DNA of 64,000 bases from Allodiplogaster sudhausi (lineage: Eukaryota; Nematoda; Chromadorea; Rhabditida; Diplogasteridae): assembly GCA_945643635.1 (NCBI GenBank), contig CALZFC010000057.1, positions 1,064,001-1,128,000 on the forward strand. Reading direction: 5' to 3'. The notes under the pieces are model-generated. The model ran no database searches. It was not told the DNA's origin and worked only from the letters and a program-made list of their open reading frames with translations. The position numbers were made by a program, and so were the translations under genes. Positions 1 to 11,229 of this stretch are shown here, piece by piece; within the stretch, counting starts at the first letter, position 1, and each line of letters begins with the position of its first letter.

Positions 1-111
1 TCTTCTTTTATTTCACGTACTTGGAGAGTTTCTTGGTCATTTGAGTACGCAGATCAGATGTTATTTACAGCAATTAGTTACGCTACGTAGTTTCTCTCTT
101 GCTCGCGTGAG

Positions 112-390
112 TTGATCCTTCCGGGTTGCGAGTCAGCTGCTGTTGCTGTGATTGTTAGCCACATGAAGGAAGAAGAAGAGTCTCCGATCTTTGGCTTGCC
201 AAGAGTGAAAGATCCAATTATTCCTGAGTGCTTCGCCTTCAAGGGTTGCTGGACAGCTGTTGTTGGCCATATGACGGAAGAAGAAGTCGCCGGTCTTTCG
301 TTTGCCAAGAGTGAAAGAGATCAGGCTTGGGAGCGAAAGAGTGATAAAGGCGCTATTTTTCCGAAATGCGATCCGCTGTGTGTGTCTTGA
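112..390 (+). repeat. Imperfect local duplication with open frame
   Basis: Two diverged copies of a segment of about 80-120 bp lie side by side, at roughly 136-215 and 256-325. They share GCTG-TTG, the ATGAAGGAAGAAGAAGA-like core and TTTGCCAAGAGTGAAAGA-like blocks. The frame from 112 to 390 reads through both copies (92 codons), giving two Glu-rich segments. No domain is recognised. It could be a coding repeat or chance; I see no splice signals that settle it. Confidence 0.4.
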
Positions 391-419
391 TGTGTTGAGA
401 AGAATTAGCACGACGTTCC

Positions 420-2600
420 AGTATCTGCATGCATGTTTTATAAAGAAAAAATTAATAAAGAATAGTAATTAATGAGTAGAGCCGCTCCGGTTAGTAGTAG
501 TAATAGTCGTCGAGACATTCCTCTTCTGCTTTATTGTCGGTCTGACTGTCTGGTTTAAGGCGGCGTTGCTTTCCGGAACGCATGGTAGGGTTATACAATA
601 TCACGAGAATATGTATATGAGGTCAAACTGAATTGTCTAGGACCGAGTGCCTCTAGTCTTTACTATCCGATCCCTTATGCTGTTTGCCTATTCCTATTCC
701 CTATTTTTTAATTCGCATGAGTGTGGGGCGGAGCGATACTTCTTCTTGCTCGACCAAAGGCTATTTCCTATGCTGCCTCTGTGATGACGCACGAACCCCT
801 CGTGACTTCCGTCTTTTACAATAATGAGATAAGGAGATGTGAGGAATGCAGTGTTGTAAACAGCGCAGCGAGCAAAGATTCGGAGTTGTTATTTGACTGA
901 GCATTCTCCGGCCAAAGACAACTGTAGGCGCGTGATGATGAAAATAATGTTGAGAAAGAGAAAAATATGTATGACGAACAAAAGAAAAACAGTGAAATCT
1001 AGAATACCGTCTATTCCGATAGGCGCAGCAGAGAACTAAACGAACGACGCAACAGAAAACAAAAGGATTAATGTATGGTCATACAATAGCATGATAATAG
1101 TTCATAAAAGAAGCGGGAATTCTAGTGGCTGAATGTGAACAACCCGAAACAAACAATATACGTCAACGTGTACAAACATATGCACAGATATGTACAGAGG
1201 TCTCTATGTAATAAACAGTTAAGCATGACCTCTACAAGACCGGTATTTACCTAAGCTACCAAAAACGCAATATCGCTGCAAAAGTAACGGCCGGCCCAGA
1301 GCCAACTGAACTTACAAGAGGAGTTGCCTACGCTAACCGAATCGCCCGTCCAGAGCAGAGAAAACCATATGATATGCAGTAACAGCATAAACTTTGCAAG
1401 GGGACAAGGGCCCTGGAAAGAGCTGGAAGTGCTCGGGACTACCCGAACATTGGAGTAACTTGATCAAAGACACAACAGTATATAACATCCGAGTGGCCGA
1501 ATCAACTGTCGGATACATCCGGGTTACCATATGCTCCTAGTCGTCCAATCCACAATCCGCATTCACCCTGGTGACCAAGCAAGGACTCGGCAAGGGACAA
1601 AGGCGGAATACAGACATGGCTGGCCCAGGACCAACCAACACATGTATCTACTAAGGCTGCTATACAGAGTGCAATGAAGCCTGACATATACAAGGTCTGC
1701 ACCTACCTGGGTCTCGGAGACAAAATGAACAATACTCATATCCTCGCAAACCAGCTCATCTCATAGGAATTGACAGTACAAGATGCGCTAAAACATGTCC
1801 ATATGGAGCAGCCTACGGGATTAGCAACGAGCTAACATAAGTACAAGGCTCTCGGTTATGAACAGTGTAAGCCTGAAAGAAGTCATTAACACATTAGGAC
1901 TGTGTACGCCCTAAAACTGTCTCTCCATTCCTGGAACAAAAGAATCTCAATACCCGAACGATAAAAAGCCCCCTTGCGATTAATCCCCCTTTGCACTCGT
2001 TAATTTGCACCAGCAGCCAGTGAGTCAAAATCAACTGTCAGGCTAACTAATGGGGCAAACCTAAAGACATGGTACGTACGTAAACATACAAAGAGATGTA
2101 ACCGACCGCTACTCTAGTGGTCGAGAAAACTACCGGTGACGCAAGAAGTCGGCCAAGGATAAAAGCCGCTCTTCCCGTGCCCGCCTCCTCGCTCACTCCC
2201 CGGAGACTGTCTCGGAAATGTAGCCTTCGCCGTCTGAACCTGGAGCTCAAACCTGAGCTAACGCCCTCACAGTTCAAAAACCGCCGTTATCCATCGAACC
2301 TTCGGCATAAAAATAATCTTAACCCAATATAACCGACTTCTTTCTGACCGTTTCCTGGATCGACACAAAATCCCGAGGCCGTGCACCACCTGCCCTCACT
2401 TCCTGAAGCCAAGGCCCTACTTATAACTCTGGACGCCCAGACGTGCCAGGCAACCTATCGCCCTCCAGGTTGAAATACCTCCCCAAGCCCGATCCCATTC
2501 CAATACCTTCCTGACTCTCCCCCTGCAATCACACGTCTTCCTGCCGCTCTCTCCTTCTTACGGCGTGTTCTCCCTGTGAGCCTGGTCTCCACATCTGCTC
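420..2600. other. No gene recognised
   Basis: There are short open frames only, with no recognisable domains, RNA genes or strong splice-bordered exons. The sequence is less GA/CT-rich than the rest of the window, and the part after about 1.1 kb is relatively GC-balanced, suggesting one old insertion running to about 5.7 kb. Confidence 0.4.
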
Positions 2601-2734
2601 TCTTCACCGCTGAAAGACTGTCACTGCTGCGCACCTACGCTGAAATACTCTCTGCAAATCAAACGGGTGAGCCGCTGATATTTGGTTGGTCTGTTTGAGG
2701 TCAAATACCTCCGTACTGCTTTTCCTAAGGGTGG

Positions 2735-2883
2735 GAATGGGTGGGCACCTAACCGTCTCTCATGGACACTCGTGGCGTAGAATGACGAAACCCCCTCTTT
2801 CTCCCCCTTCCCTCCTCCCGAGGTAAACAACCGCAACGCGAACCGCGCTCGCATCTGAGCGAGAGCACACTTCAAAACACCCA
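2735..2883. repeat. 150-bp direct repeat, copy 1
   Basis: About 150 bp are nearly identical to 5243-5391. The shared block runs from CCTAACCGTCTCTCATGG to the segment ending ACACCCAA. On the minus strand both copies keep the same open frame with an Ala/Arg/Gly-Lys-rich peptide, and differences between the copies are substitutions rather than indels. This may be a terminal or internal repeat of an old mobile element spanning about 2.6-5.6 kb. Confidence 0.75.
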
Positions 2884-3779
2884 ATTATGGTGGCTCCTAC
2901 AGTTCGCTTCGCTCCTTCCGTCGCCCACCATAACCTCTGTTTGGAACCCCTCTCGCCCAGATGCTCGCCCCCACAACCAGACGTAGAACAGGAGTAAAGG
3001 CGGGCTTATCCCGTGACAGGACCTGAGCTCGCCGCAATCTACAACCATCCTATCAAGCCAGTCCTCCCAATGGTTCCGTCCCCTAAGAAGGGGCTACAAA
3101 TTCCTCCATCTGTGCACTCCCGGAAGTCCCTGGCAAGCATTACCTATCAACCATTGCCGTCGCAGTGGAAACGCCTGGAAACATCCTAAATTAGAAACCC
3201 ACATAGGTACTACTCACGTAGGGGACGGCTCAACTCTAGATTAAAAACATCAATCACCGCTAACCTTACCCGGAAACCCTTAACTCTCCGAGCCCCTGAC
3301 GACCTCTGCAGAACTAAGCACTGTCAAACGGGCAGTAAACAACATTCCCCAACTGCCGCAATCCGGGCATTGTCTTGCACATTTTTAGCGGCCGACTTGG
3401 ACCATCCTGCAAAAATCAACACCCCCGTCGCGAACTCCCAAAAACAACATCCACAGATCCTTGACACTGAATATGAACACCCTTAGACTTAGTACCTGGA
3501 TAACACACATGCCTGTTTCGGAAACACCTTGCTATTCTATAAATACAACTCGATCCTTTGGAAGGAAAGGTCCGTGTCTTCACTTCTCTCGCCTCCTCTC
3601 CACCAGCACTCTTATTGCGTCTGTTTCCTTCGCTGGGACAAAATAAGCCTTTATCGTGCTCAACAAAAATTACTGGTCATGAAAAATAAGAAAAAGAATT
3701 CGAATTCCCAACCTTTCATACACCTGCTCGTAAGTCACTCATGTACCAGCAGACAAGGCTTACCATGGATACCGGCGAC

Positions 3780-3960
3780 TGGCGATTGGCTGCCACCCTC
3801 GGGCCTGCCTGTTGAACAAGGTGGCTGACCAACCTTTTGCTTACTGACCTCCACGTGCTCGCTTGACGAACAAGGTGGCTGACCACCCTTATGCTTACTG
3901 AATTCCTCGTACTTGCTTGACGAACAAGGTGGCTGACCACCTGGTGGCTGACCACCTCCT
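3780..3960. repeat. About 60-bp tandem repeat (AAGGTGGCTGACCA motif)
   Basis: The block ACAAGGTGGCTGACCA recurs three times, with an extra partial copy near 3940, spaced about 60 bp apart and separated by TTGCTTACTGA-like and GCTTGACGA-like words. The minus strand reads as a repeating GGQPPCSSS-type peptide, but I see no evidence that it is translated. Confidence 0.7.
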
Positions 3961-4111
3961 TCCAACATGCTGGTCCACGCGGCACTGCGCCGAACTTCTC
4001 TCGTCCCTCTCTCTCCCAACGTGGACGCCCTTTCCAAAACTTCTCCAACCGTTCACAGAACATGTAGCTTTCGTACCTACGAGACGTACTAAAAACCCCA
4101 CCATTTACCCC

Positions 4112-4812
4112 GGAGAAATGGGGACTCCTGCACTTATCCTAGCAAAAAACTCTCCTGCCCTTGTCTCTTCCCCCTGGTCCTCAGCCGACTCGCACTCCTC
4201 AAAGACCAACGCTATCCTCCCAATAAATTAACCTAATACTTATCACCAATAAGCAGGAATGCAAAGAACACCGGACTCATCGTGGAAATCAAAGATGCTG
4301 AAAATGACACCGGATTAAAATCTGCTAAAAACCACTCATCTCTTCCACCCATAAGGCTAACGACTCCTGCAAAGCCAAACTAATTCACTGATTAACAAAT
4401 GACAGCTTCCCTCTTGAAGCCACTCATGTAAGCGGTGTTTACCAGTAAACGATGTTATCGGCACCAAAGCCCTAATTCATCCAAGCAAAAAACATTTCCG
4501 GCTCTTATCTATTCCCCTTGGCCATCAGACGACTCACACTCTTCCAAGACCAACGCTATCCTCTCAATAAAGTAAACTAATACTTATCCCCGATATCCAG
4601 GAATGCAAAGGGCACCAAACTCATCGTGGGAATCAAAAATGCTTAAAATGAGACCGGACTCACACCTGCTATAAGCCAATCATCTCTTCGCCCCATCACA
4701 TAAGGCTAACGTCTCCTGCAAAGCCCAACCAATTCCCAGAATGACAAATGATAGCGTCAATTTAGAAGACATTCCTGTAAGAGGCGTTTACCAGAACACG
4801 ATGTAATCGCCA
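4112..4812. repeat. Two-copy tandem duplication, about 350 bp each
   Basis: Copy 1 (about 4112-4478) and copy 2 (about 4479-4812) share an ordered series of blocks: AGCAAAAAAC, GACCAACGCTATCCTC, AATGCAAAG, GGAATCAAA, ACTCATCTCTTC-like, TAAGGCTAACG and GTTTACCAG. Divergence is substantial (roughly a quarter of positions by eye), so the duplication is old. Confidence 0.7.
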
Positions 4813-5242
4813 ACTGAGGCGGGCCCCCGGCAGTCTCGTGACCTGCTTCTCTGCAGCACCCGACAAGCCATTTTACTGCTCGTTCCCGCAATGGAAATCG
4901 CTCGCTTCACCACACCGGCCCTTCTTGCCTGAACAATGAAAACCGTTTGACTCCTCTTTCTCGCGTCAGAACGCCTATAACCAGAAGCATGATATTGGCC
5001 GCCGAACTATTCTGAGGCTACAGAAACCTCACTCTAACATTCCTGAAAGCCACCGTTTGCCTGACACCTGTTGAAGTCAAAAAGCAACCGGAGCCCACTG
5101 ATCAAAATAGTAATGGCTCGGCCAACCGCTTAAACTTCTGAACATGGAAAATGTAGAATGACCCGTCGAGCAAAGCGCGCATAATCAGAGACAAGAAACA
5201 ACGCCGACAATACCACTTCAACCCAACATCACACCCCTTGAC

Positions 5243-5391
5243 GACCGAGACGCAACCTAACCGTCTCTCATGGACACTCGTGGCGTAGAATGACGAACCC
5301 CCCTCTTTCTCCCCCTTCCCTCCTCCCGAGGTAAACAACCGCAACGCGAACCGCGCTCGCATCTGAGCGAGAGCACACTTCCAAACACCCA
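5243..5391. repeat. 150-bp direct repeat, copy 2
   Basis: This is the partner of 2735-2883, about 2.5 kb away and in the same orientation. It is followed by unrelated sequence (CTTCCTCTTCACCGTCGGG). Confidence 0.75.
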
Positions 5392-5724
5392 ACTTCCTCT
5401 TCACCGTCGGGACCTCCATGTTATATCCGCTTGCTCTCGTATCCTTGTTGGGGTGTAGCGGTAGCCGCGCAAACAAGGAATACTTTATTGTCACAAGTTA
5501 CACATACATCTGCATGGGGAAAGGGGGGGAAGGGTGGAGAGGGGTGGCCGCCGTCCCTTGCCGTTGTCGTCTCACCACTGCCAATACTCTCCTCCCGAGG
5601 CCCCGCCTCTAGCCAAGGCGGGGCCCGGCTCCACGGGCATGACACGAGCATATAAATCAGGCGTGTATCGGAATTCCAAATTGCATTATTAATGCACGGA
5701 GCATTGTATGCGTGCTGTAATTCT

Positions 5725-5870
5725 TTCATTCTTTACTTGATTAAACTAAATTTCAAGAAAATATAAATAATTTTTAGGGCTTCTTTACGTCATTCATTAT
5801 AGAACGCTGTTCTTCTTCCATCGGTCATGAAATAATTTCTAAACAAGTCTACAATAATCATCTAGTGCAT
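5725..5870. repeat. Dispersed repeat segment (also near 22.91 kb)
   Basis: The words TTCTTTACTTG, TTTCAAGAA, TAATTTATCTGTC-like, GTTCTTCT and GAAATAAT occur in the same order near 22908-23030. It precedes the candidate exons at 6.0 kb and appears to belong to the same duplicated unit. Confidence 0.5.
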
Positions 5871-6041
5871 AGAAATTCAAAGAGGTCACGAATGTTGTCA
5901 CAGGAAACTGGAAGCAAGAAACTTTTTTTCGACATTTACTAAACCTCAGAAGGGGAAAAATGATATTAAAGAACAGAAATGAGTTTTTTAAAATTAAAAC
6001 AATAGTATTATCAGTTGTAGTAATGTCCTATTAATTTTCAG

Positions 6042-6423
6042 CGTGCCTTCGCATTGTTTCGACAGGGTGAATACACAGCTGCTTCTAGTGAAGACAATCT
6101 CTCCGGGGAGATTTTGGATGCCGGTGGTTTTCGTATTCCTTCAAACAATAAATGTATATCATATGCAGAGAACATTGCTTCGTCTTCGTTGGGATTTTCT
6201 CATTAAATCTTCTAAATTTAAATTAATTTTCATGATTTATTTTTTGGCGTCAACTATTTTACAACAATATAATGTTTTTTTTTACTTCTATAGGAAAATC
6301 CGATTATGAGCTGAAGAAACAAATGATGAAGCTTCAAATGAAGCGAGAGGGAAAGAAGCTCGAGAGTAACGGTTGCTTTTTAGCCCCGCCTCCAGCAGCA
6401 CACTCTATGCTCCGCCCACGTTG
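6042..6423 (+). CDS. Candidate two-exon gene fragment, function unknown
   Basis: Exon 1 starts after the acceptor TTAATTTTCAG at 6042. It reads 54 codons in phase 0 to a TAA at 6204-6206 if unspliced, beginning RAFALFRQGEYTAASSEDN. A second candidate exon begins after CTTCTATAG at 6294 and encodes a Lys/Met-rich basic helix (SDYELKKQMMKLQMKREGKK) running to TGA at 6421. Donors in exon 1 that fit phase 1 exist (for instance A|GTGAAG or G|GTGGTT) and would join to exon 2 in frame. A degenerate copy with the same two-part layout lies at 24.36-24.71 kb. No known domain is recognised, and the real start lies upstream and is not resolved. Confidence 0.4.
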
Positions 6424-6714
6424 ATACGGTATTGACTCCGCCCTCTGAATAGAAGTGGCATACTATTTATCTCTCCATATCTCGCTCTCTTTCTGACTGC
6501 TCGATTATCTATGTACATGAGATTATCCCTCTCTTTCTATCTATATAGTCAAGTGAATATTTCTGTTAATCATTTTTTGGAGAATTAATTGAGACTCGAA
6601 CAAAACTAACCATGAGCTAAATGTATTTTCGCTCACTTCATGTTTCCAGATCTCTGAAGGCAATTCCTTCACCAACTTTGAGACACACAGCCTTCTGCCA
6701 GAGCAGATGTGTCA

Positions 6715-7490
6715 TCTTTCTCTTTCTCTTTCTATATCCGTCTCTCTCTCTCATTCGATGTCTCACTTTCTTTCTCACTCTCACTCTCTCTCTCTCTTTT
6801 CACTTTCAATCCATTTTTATTTCTCCCTTCGAATTGCTCACATGTGCGCTTTATTTTCTTTCTCTCTCCCATAATCTCTTTTCCTTTTGCTTTTCGTACC
6901 ATATTGTAGAATTATTTTTTAATGATTTCATTTTTTATTTATTTAACTAACATCCTGGTAGTTTTCATGTTGTGGCTTCGGATAAATAATTACCACGACT
7001 TTCTGATAATTGCTTGAAGCGTTCCATTGCAATGAAATGACTTACATTAGTTAACAATGAATTAATAAACAGCTAAATTGGTTAATGATGGATCATAATT
7101 ATCTACTGCAAGCTTCCGTGCAGCTTACAACATCGACATTCACACGCTTGACTCACTCCATTCTTTTTCTATCCTACCTGATTCACTGTATTCTATCTCT
7201 CTTTTTCTCCCTCTCTCTCTTTAACTCGCACATTCTCTCTCTGTCTATTTATGTCTCATCATTATGTCTCTCTGTCTCTCCCTCCCTCTCTCTTTTCTTC
7301 TGTCTCTCCAACTGTGTTACCTTACCTTTTGCTTCGATTTCTTCCTGGTAAAAAACAACTATATTCCATCATGAGAGAATCCTTGATTTATTTGAGGTAC
7401 ATACATACTAGATCCTCTCTCTCTCCTCTTCCTCTCTTTTTTCTCTCCTTCTCTGTCTCTTTCTTTCACTTTTTCTCTCTCTCTGCTACT
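6715..7490. repeat. CT-rich tracts
   Basis: Polypyrimidine runs (TCTC with TTTC and TGTC interruptions) lie at 6715-6895, 7185-7320 and 7410-7490. Open frames across them read as Leu/Ser/Phe repeats and are composition artefacts. Between them is AT-rich sequence with no gene signal. Confidence 0.85.
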
Positions 7491-7679
7491 ACTACTTCTA
7501 AACAGTCTGCTTGTTGCCATGAATCAGCCTACCAAAGAACCTTCTCCAAAATTCCGCATTTCCTATTCATTGAAATTTCTACACAATACTAATGGTAAGG
7601 AAAATAATTGAACCTCTAAAAGGAAACCATTTAAAAAATACATTTTGCAAATTAAAAGTTGCATATAGAAAGTCAACAA

Positions 7680-7850
7680 ATCAACCAGGTGGTCAGGGGT
7701 GGCCGGGGGCCGAAAATATCAGGCCCCGGCCCCCAGGGTAGGCCCCGGCCCCCAAGGTCGGCCCCGGCCCGGCCACGGCCCCCGAGGTCGGCCCCGGCCC
7801 CGATCCCGGCCCCCGGGGTCGGCCCCGAAGTAGGCCCCGGCCCCAAATCT
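7680..7850. repeat. GC-rich GGCCCCGG(CCCC) degenerate minisatellite
   Basis: About 170 bp of short units around CCCCGGCCCC and GGTCGGCCCCGG are set in AT-rich flanks. There are many runs of four or five Cs on the plus strand, so the minus strand could form G-quadruplexes and the plus strand i-motifs. Open frames on both strands (Pro/Arg or Gly-rich) follow from the repeat and are not called. Confidence 0.85.
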
Positions 7851-8169
7851 TGATATTTTCCTAAACAATATCTGCGTCGGAGGAAAAATTCATCCAAAAT
7901 TGAGAAAATTCGTACATCTTTAACGCATACGAAATAAATGGGGGCACTTTTCATCATAAATTAGCTCATACTGTTCAACGGGGGGTGAACTTCACTCAAT
8001 TCAAGGTCGGCACACCACGTTCAGGAAGAATTTTTTTGAGTGGTTGGAGAGGGGGAGTAATATGTTTTTTTTTAAATGCGGGGTTCGTGAGATCCATTTA
8101 AGCCCTGAGACCACATGATTTCGCTTAATTTTAATGCTTTTTGACAGTTGTGTCCAATTTTGTATATCT

Positions 8170-8350
8170 AAGAGTGAGAGAGAGAGGGAGAGAGGGAGAG
8201 AGGGAGAGGGAGAAGGAGAGGGAGAGGGAGACGTAGAGGGAGAGGGAGAAGGAGAAGGAGAGGGAGAGGGAGAGGGAGAGGGAGAGGAAGAGGGAGAGGG
8301 AGAGGGAGAGGGTGAGGGAGAGAGCGACCGAAGGAGAGAGAGAGAGTGAG
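8170..8350. repeat. Polypurine (GGGAGA)n tract
   Basis: An almost pure purine run of about 180 bp built from GAGAGG and GGGAGA units. It has mirror symmetry suited to triplex (H-DNA) formation. The 148-codon minus-strand frame over it (Ser-Pro repeats) is not called a gene. Confidence 0.9.
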
Positions 8351-8479
8351 TGAGCAAAGAAAACACGCTCACAATCTTTCCAATCATTCCTTTCGCATCC
8401 GCTTTGACTTCATCTTTTCCTTCGACTATTTCATAGCCACAAGACAAACACTTTCCATAATGAACCCTTGATTTATTTG

Positions 8480-8536
8480 AGATACATCTTCCTCTTTCCC
8501 TCTCACTCTCTGTCTCTCCCTCTTTATCTCTTTCTG

Positions 8537-8568
<32 letters not shown>

Positions 8569-8595
8569 ACTCCCTTGCTTTTTTCTCTCTACTAC
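8480..8595. repeat. CT-rich tract
   Basis: TCTCTCTCTA-type repeats follow TTGATTTATTTGAG. That lead-in also precedes the CT tract near 7385, so the two tracts share a flank and are probably copies of one dispersed unit. Confidence 0.8.
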
Positions 8596-9164
8596 AGAGT
8601 CCGTTTGTTGTCATGCATCAGACTACAAAATAATCGTAAGTTCTACAAAATTCTGCGCTTGCGAATCATGGATTTCTACACAATTCTTCATTAAAAACGC
8701 ATTTGCTCTCACGTGACAACCCTGTGATTGTTTTTTTCAAGACAACAATGAACATGTCTGTTCCTTCCACGTTTATCTATTCAAAAATAGTCTTGAGTAT
8801 TGACCATAAAATACAGAAAACATGTTGTTTACAGAGAAAAAGAATAGCGCAAAAAAGCGTTTAAAAAACAACCATCACAATTAAACTACTACAAGAAATA
8901 AGCTAATTCGTGCTAGCGGTACGAAATAAAGAATGAAAGAACATGTTTGTTCTTGAAGCGTTTTTTTTTTGAAAATGAATACTATTAACAGATCGGAGAA
9001 TTTTGGCCTACCATCCTGAAAGTACAAAGTAAGTACTAAGGAATTTGAAGTCTTTAGAAAGTCAATGACAGAACACTTCACATAACAGCTTCCACCTGCG
9101 AAAATATCTTATTTCTTATGCCGCACTGACTGAAAACTGCTTAAAGCAAATGGAATCAATTCTA

Positions 9165-9359
9165 TAAATTCTCGGAATTCAAATCGCAAAGCCCGTGCAG
9201 CTTCAGCTCGGCGCTCCTGAGGGCGGCTTGAGCTCTGATTGTGAGAAGCTGAAGAACGTGGAAGAGAAGAAGCCGCCGTTCTTCTTCGATCTCTCCGAAA
9301 TCGCCGCTTCATTCACGCTACGCGGTCTTCTCGCTGCCTATCAGGCTCGGCGCTTGTAG
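9165..9359 (+). CDS. Candidate terminal exon, unknown protein
   Basis: A GC-rich open frame in AT-rich surroundings runs from after a TAA near 9162 to TAG at 9357-9359. It encodes a natural-looking peptide, with VQLQLGAPEGG early and PPFFFDLSEIAASF then LRGLLAAYQARRL at the end. Possible acceptors are AAAG or GCAG near 9190-9200. No family is recognised. Local rise in GC and absence of low-complexity bias are the main support; a frame on the other strand (Arg/Ser-rich) is also open. Confidence 0.35.
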
Positions 9360-9399
9360 CACATTTTAGACGATTAGAGAACTGTGAGAAATAGAGACC

Positions 9400-9488
9400 G
9401 AGAGAGAGATTCAGAAAGAGAAATATAGAGAGAGAGAGAGCGTCATAACGAGAGACCGACTCATTTCTTATTTGTATTGTCATCTCTC

Positions 9489-9528
<40 letters not shown>

Positions 9529-9530
9529 GT
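9400..9530. repeat. GA tract then CT tract
   Basis: GAGA runs (9400-9445) are followed by an uninterrupted CT run (9488-9527). The CT run is the outer edge of the left arm of the inverted repeat at 9.48-10.58 kb, and its complement is the GA run at 10565-10582. Confidence 0.85.
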
Positions 9531-10582
9531 CTGCGTCTCCTGTTACCCTCCTTCTTCTGCCGTGGACTCGTGTGGAATAATGACATTGCACACGTTGGGT
9601 GATCGAAGTCGGGCTCGAAGTCATCCGACGAATCGAACTTAGTTTCTGCACGCGCAGAATAAATAGATTGCAATTACCTTTTTCACTACCTTTTTTTTTA
9701 CTATTTTTATGGATTCAGTGAAAGAAGTCATTTAACATGTTCAGTTCTCAGAGTCAGCCTACTTTACTCGACCGCCAAACAATTCTACAAGTTTTTTGTT
9801 CTGTTTATACATGTCAACCGAGATCCGATCAGAAAAAGAGTTTCATACGATGAATAAATAGATTGCAGTCAATTCAAAACCGCCGTCGGACGTTCCGACT
9901 GATCTACTCTTATTGTTCTTCATTTCATATTGTTTAATACAGGATTAATACACTTGCGCGGCTCATTGCTAGCTATAAAATTTCGAAAACAAGTTAGAAA
10001 AAATTGATATCTAAACATAAATTTTATTATTTCTTTTTATTAATTAAATGTATTGAAAGAACTATATTAGGCGCCTTTTATCATCACAACAAACAGGCAC
10101 CGAGTGTCCTTCATAAGTGTCATTAATTGATTAAAAATTATTAAAACATAAATCTAATAACGAACGGCGACTCGCCAAAAATGCGCATGAGTAGATCAAT
10201 CGGAAAGTCTGACGGCGGTTTTGAGTTGATTGCAAACTATTTATTCATTGTATAAAATTCGTTATCTGATGGGATCTCAGTTGACATGTATAAACAGAAC
10301 AAAAAACTTGTAGATTTTATGGGCGAAGCGGTCGAATAAAATAGGCTGACTCTGAGAACCGAACATGTTAAATGTCATCGTTCACTGAATCCATAAAATT
10401 AAGAAAAAAAAGGTAGTGAAAAAGGTCATTGCAAACCATTTATTCTGCGTGTGCAGAAACTAACTCCGATTTTTCGGATAACTTCGGGCACCCAACGTGT
10501 ACAATGTCATTATTCAACACGAGTCCACGGTAGAAGAAGGAGGGCAACAGGAGACGCAGACGATAGAGAGAGAGAGAGAAAG
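9482..10582. mobile_element. Foldback element: long inverted repeat
   Basis: The left arm (about 9482-9909) and right arm (about 10189-10582) are imperfect reverse complements, separated by about 280 bp of AT-rich sequence. Paired landmarks include ATCGTCTGCGTCTCCTGTTA against its complement at 10545-10565, TTTCTGCACGCGCAGAATAAA against TTTATTCTGCGTGTGCAGAAA, and ACCGCCGTCGGACGTTCCGA against TCGGAAAGTCTGACGGCGGT. There is no open frame for a transposase, so it is non-autonomous if mobile. Single-arm pieces recur at about 20.10-20.41, 24.15-24.28 and 31.80-31.96 kb. Confidence 0.75.
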
Positions 10583-10639
10583 TGATCCATAAAGGTAAAG
10601 AAAAATTGAGAGAAAACAGATGAAGAAAAATAGATGAGA

Positions 10640-10660
10640 TATAATAAAGATCGTGCCTGG

Positions 10661-10693
<33 letters not shown>

Positions 10694-11060
10694 ACGTTCC
10701 ATTCCGCTTTCTCTCTTTCTCTCCCATCTGTTCTCGGTCTGTCTGCCTCTCTTTCTTCTTTTAGGCATAATATCTCACTCTCTCTTCTGCCCTCTCTATC
10801 TCACGCTGTCTCTGTCTTTCTCCTTCTTTCTCTCTCATCTGTCCTCTATCTATGTATCTGTCTTTCTCTCTCTCTCTGATATTTACCATAGAGCTTAAAT
10901 TTACAGCTGATATTTACCAAAATTTTACTAACAGAAACTATGCAAATACAAAGAGAGAGAGATACTACCATTGTCAGAGGGATAGGAAGAGAGAAACACG
11001 ATGCAAAGAAGAGAGACAGAGAGAGAGAGACAGAGCGACAGAGAGATAAATCGAGCCTTG
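10640..11060. repeat. CT tract and GA tract
   Basis: CT-rich at 10655-10880, GA-rich at 10945-11050, with about 60 bp between them. The two tracts can pair with each other. No gene. Confidence 0.85.
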
Positions 11061-11229
11061 ATAGGGGGAGCAGATACGGATCTCGAGAGATGAGGGAGAC
11101 GGAGACAGAATTCAGGTAAATATAGCGAAAGTGATAAAAGGAGTGATGAGAAGAGAGCAAGAAATAGAACTGAGATGTGGGCAAAAATGTGACGGGTGAA
11201 ATACAGGAGGCCGTGGCCGTGCTCATAAG

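Noticed and set aside
5640..5700. TATAAA-type promoter at GCATATAAATCAGG
   Set aside because: A TATA-like word alone, with no downstream gene or LTR pair to support a start site.
8001..8447. 148-codon minus-strand frame rich in Ser-Pro
   Set aside because: It is the translation of the GGGAGA polypurine tract; no flanking coding signal.
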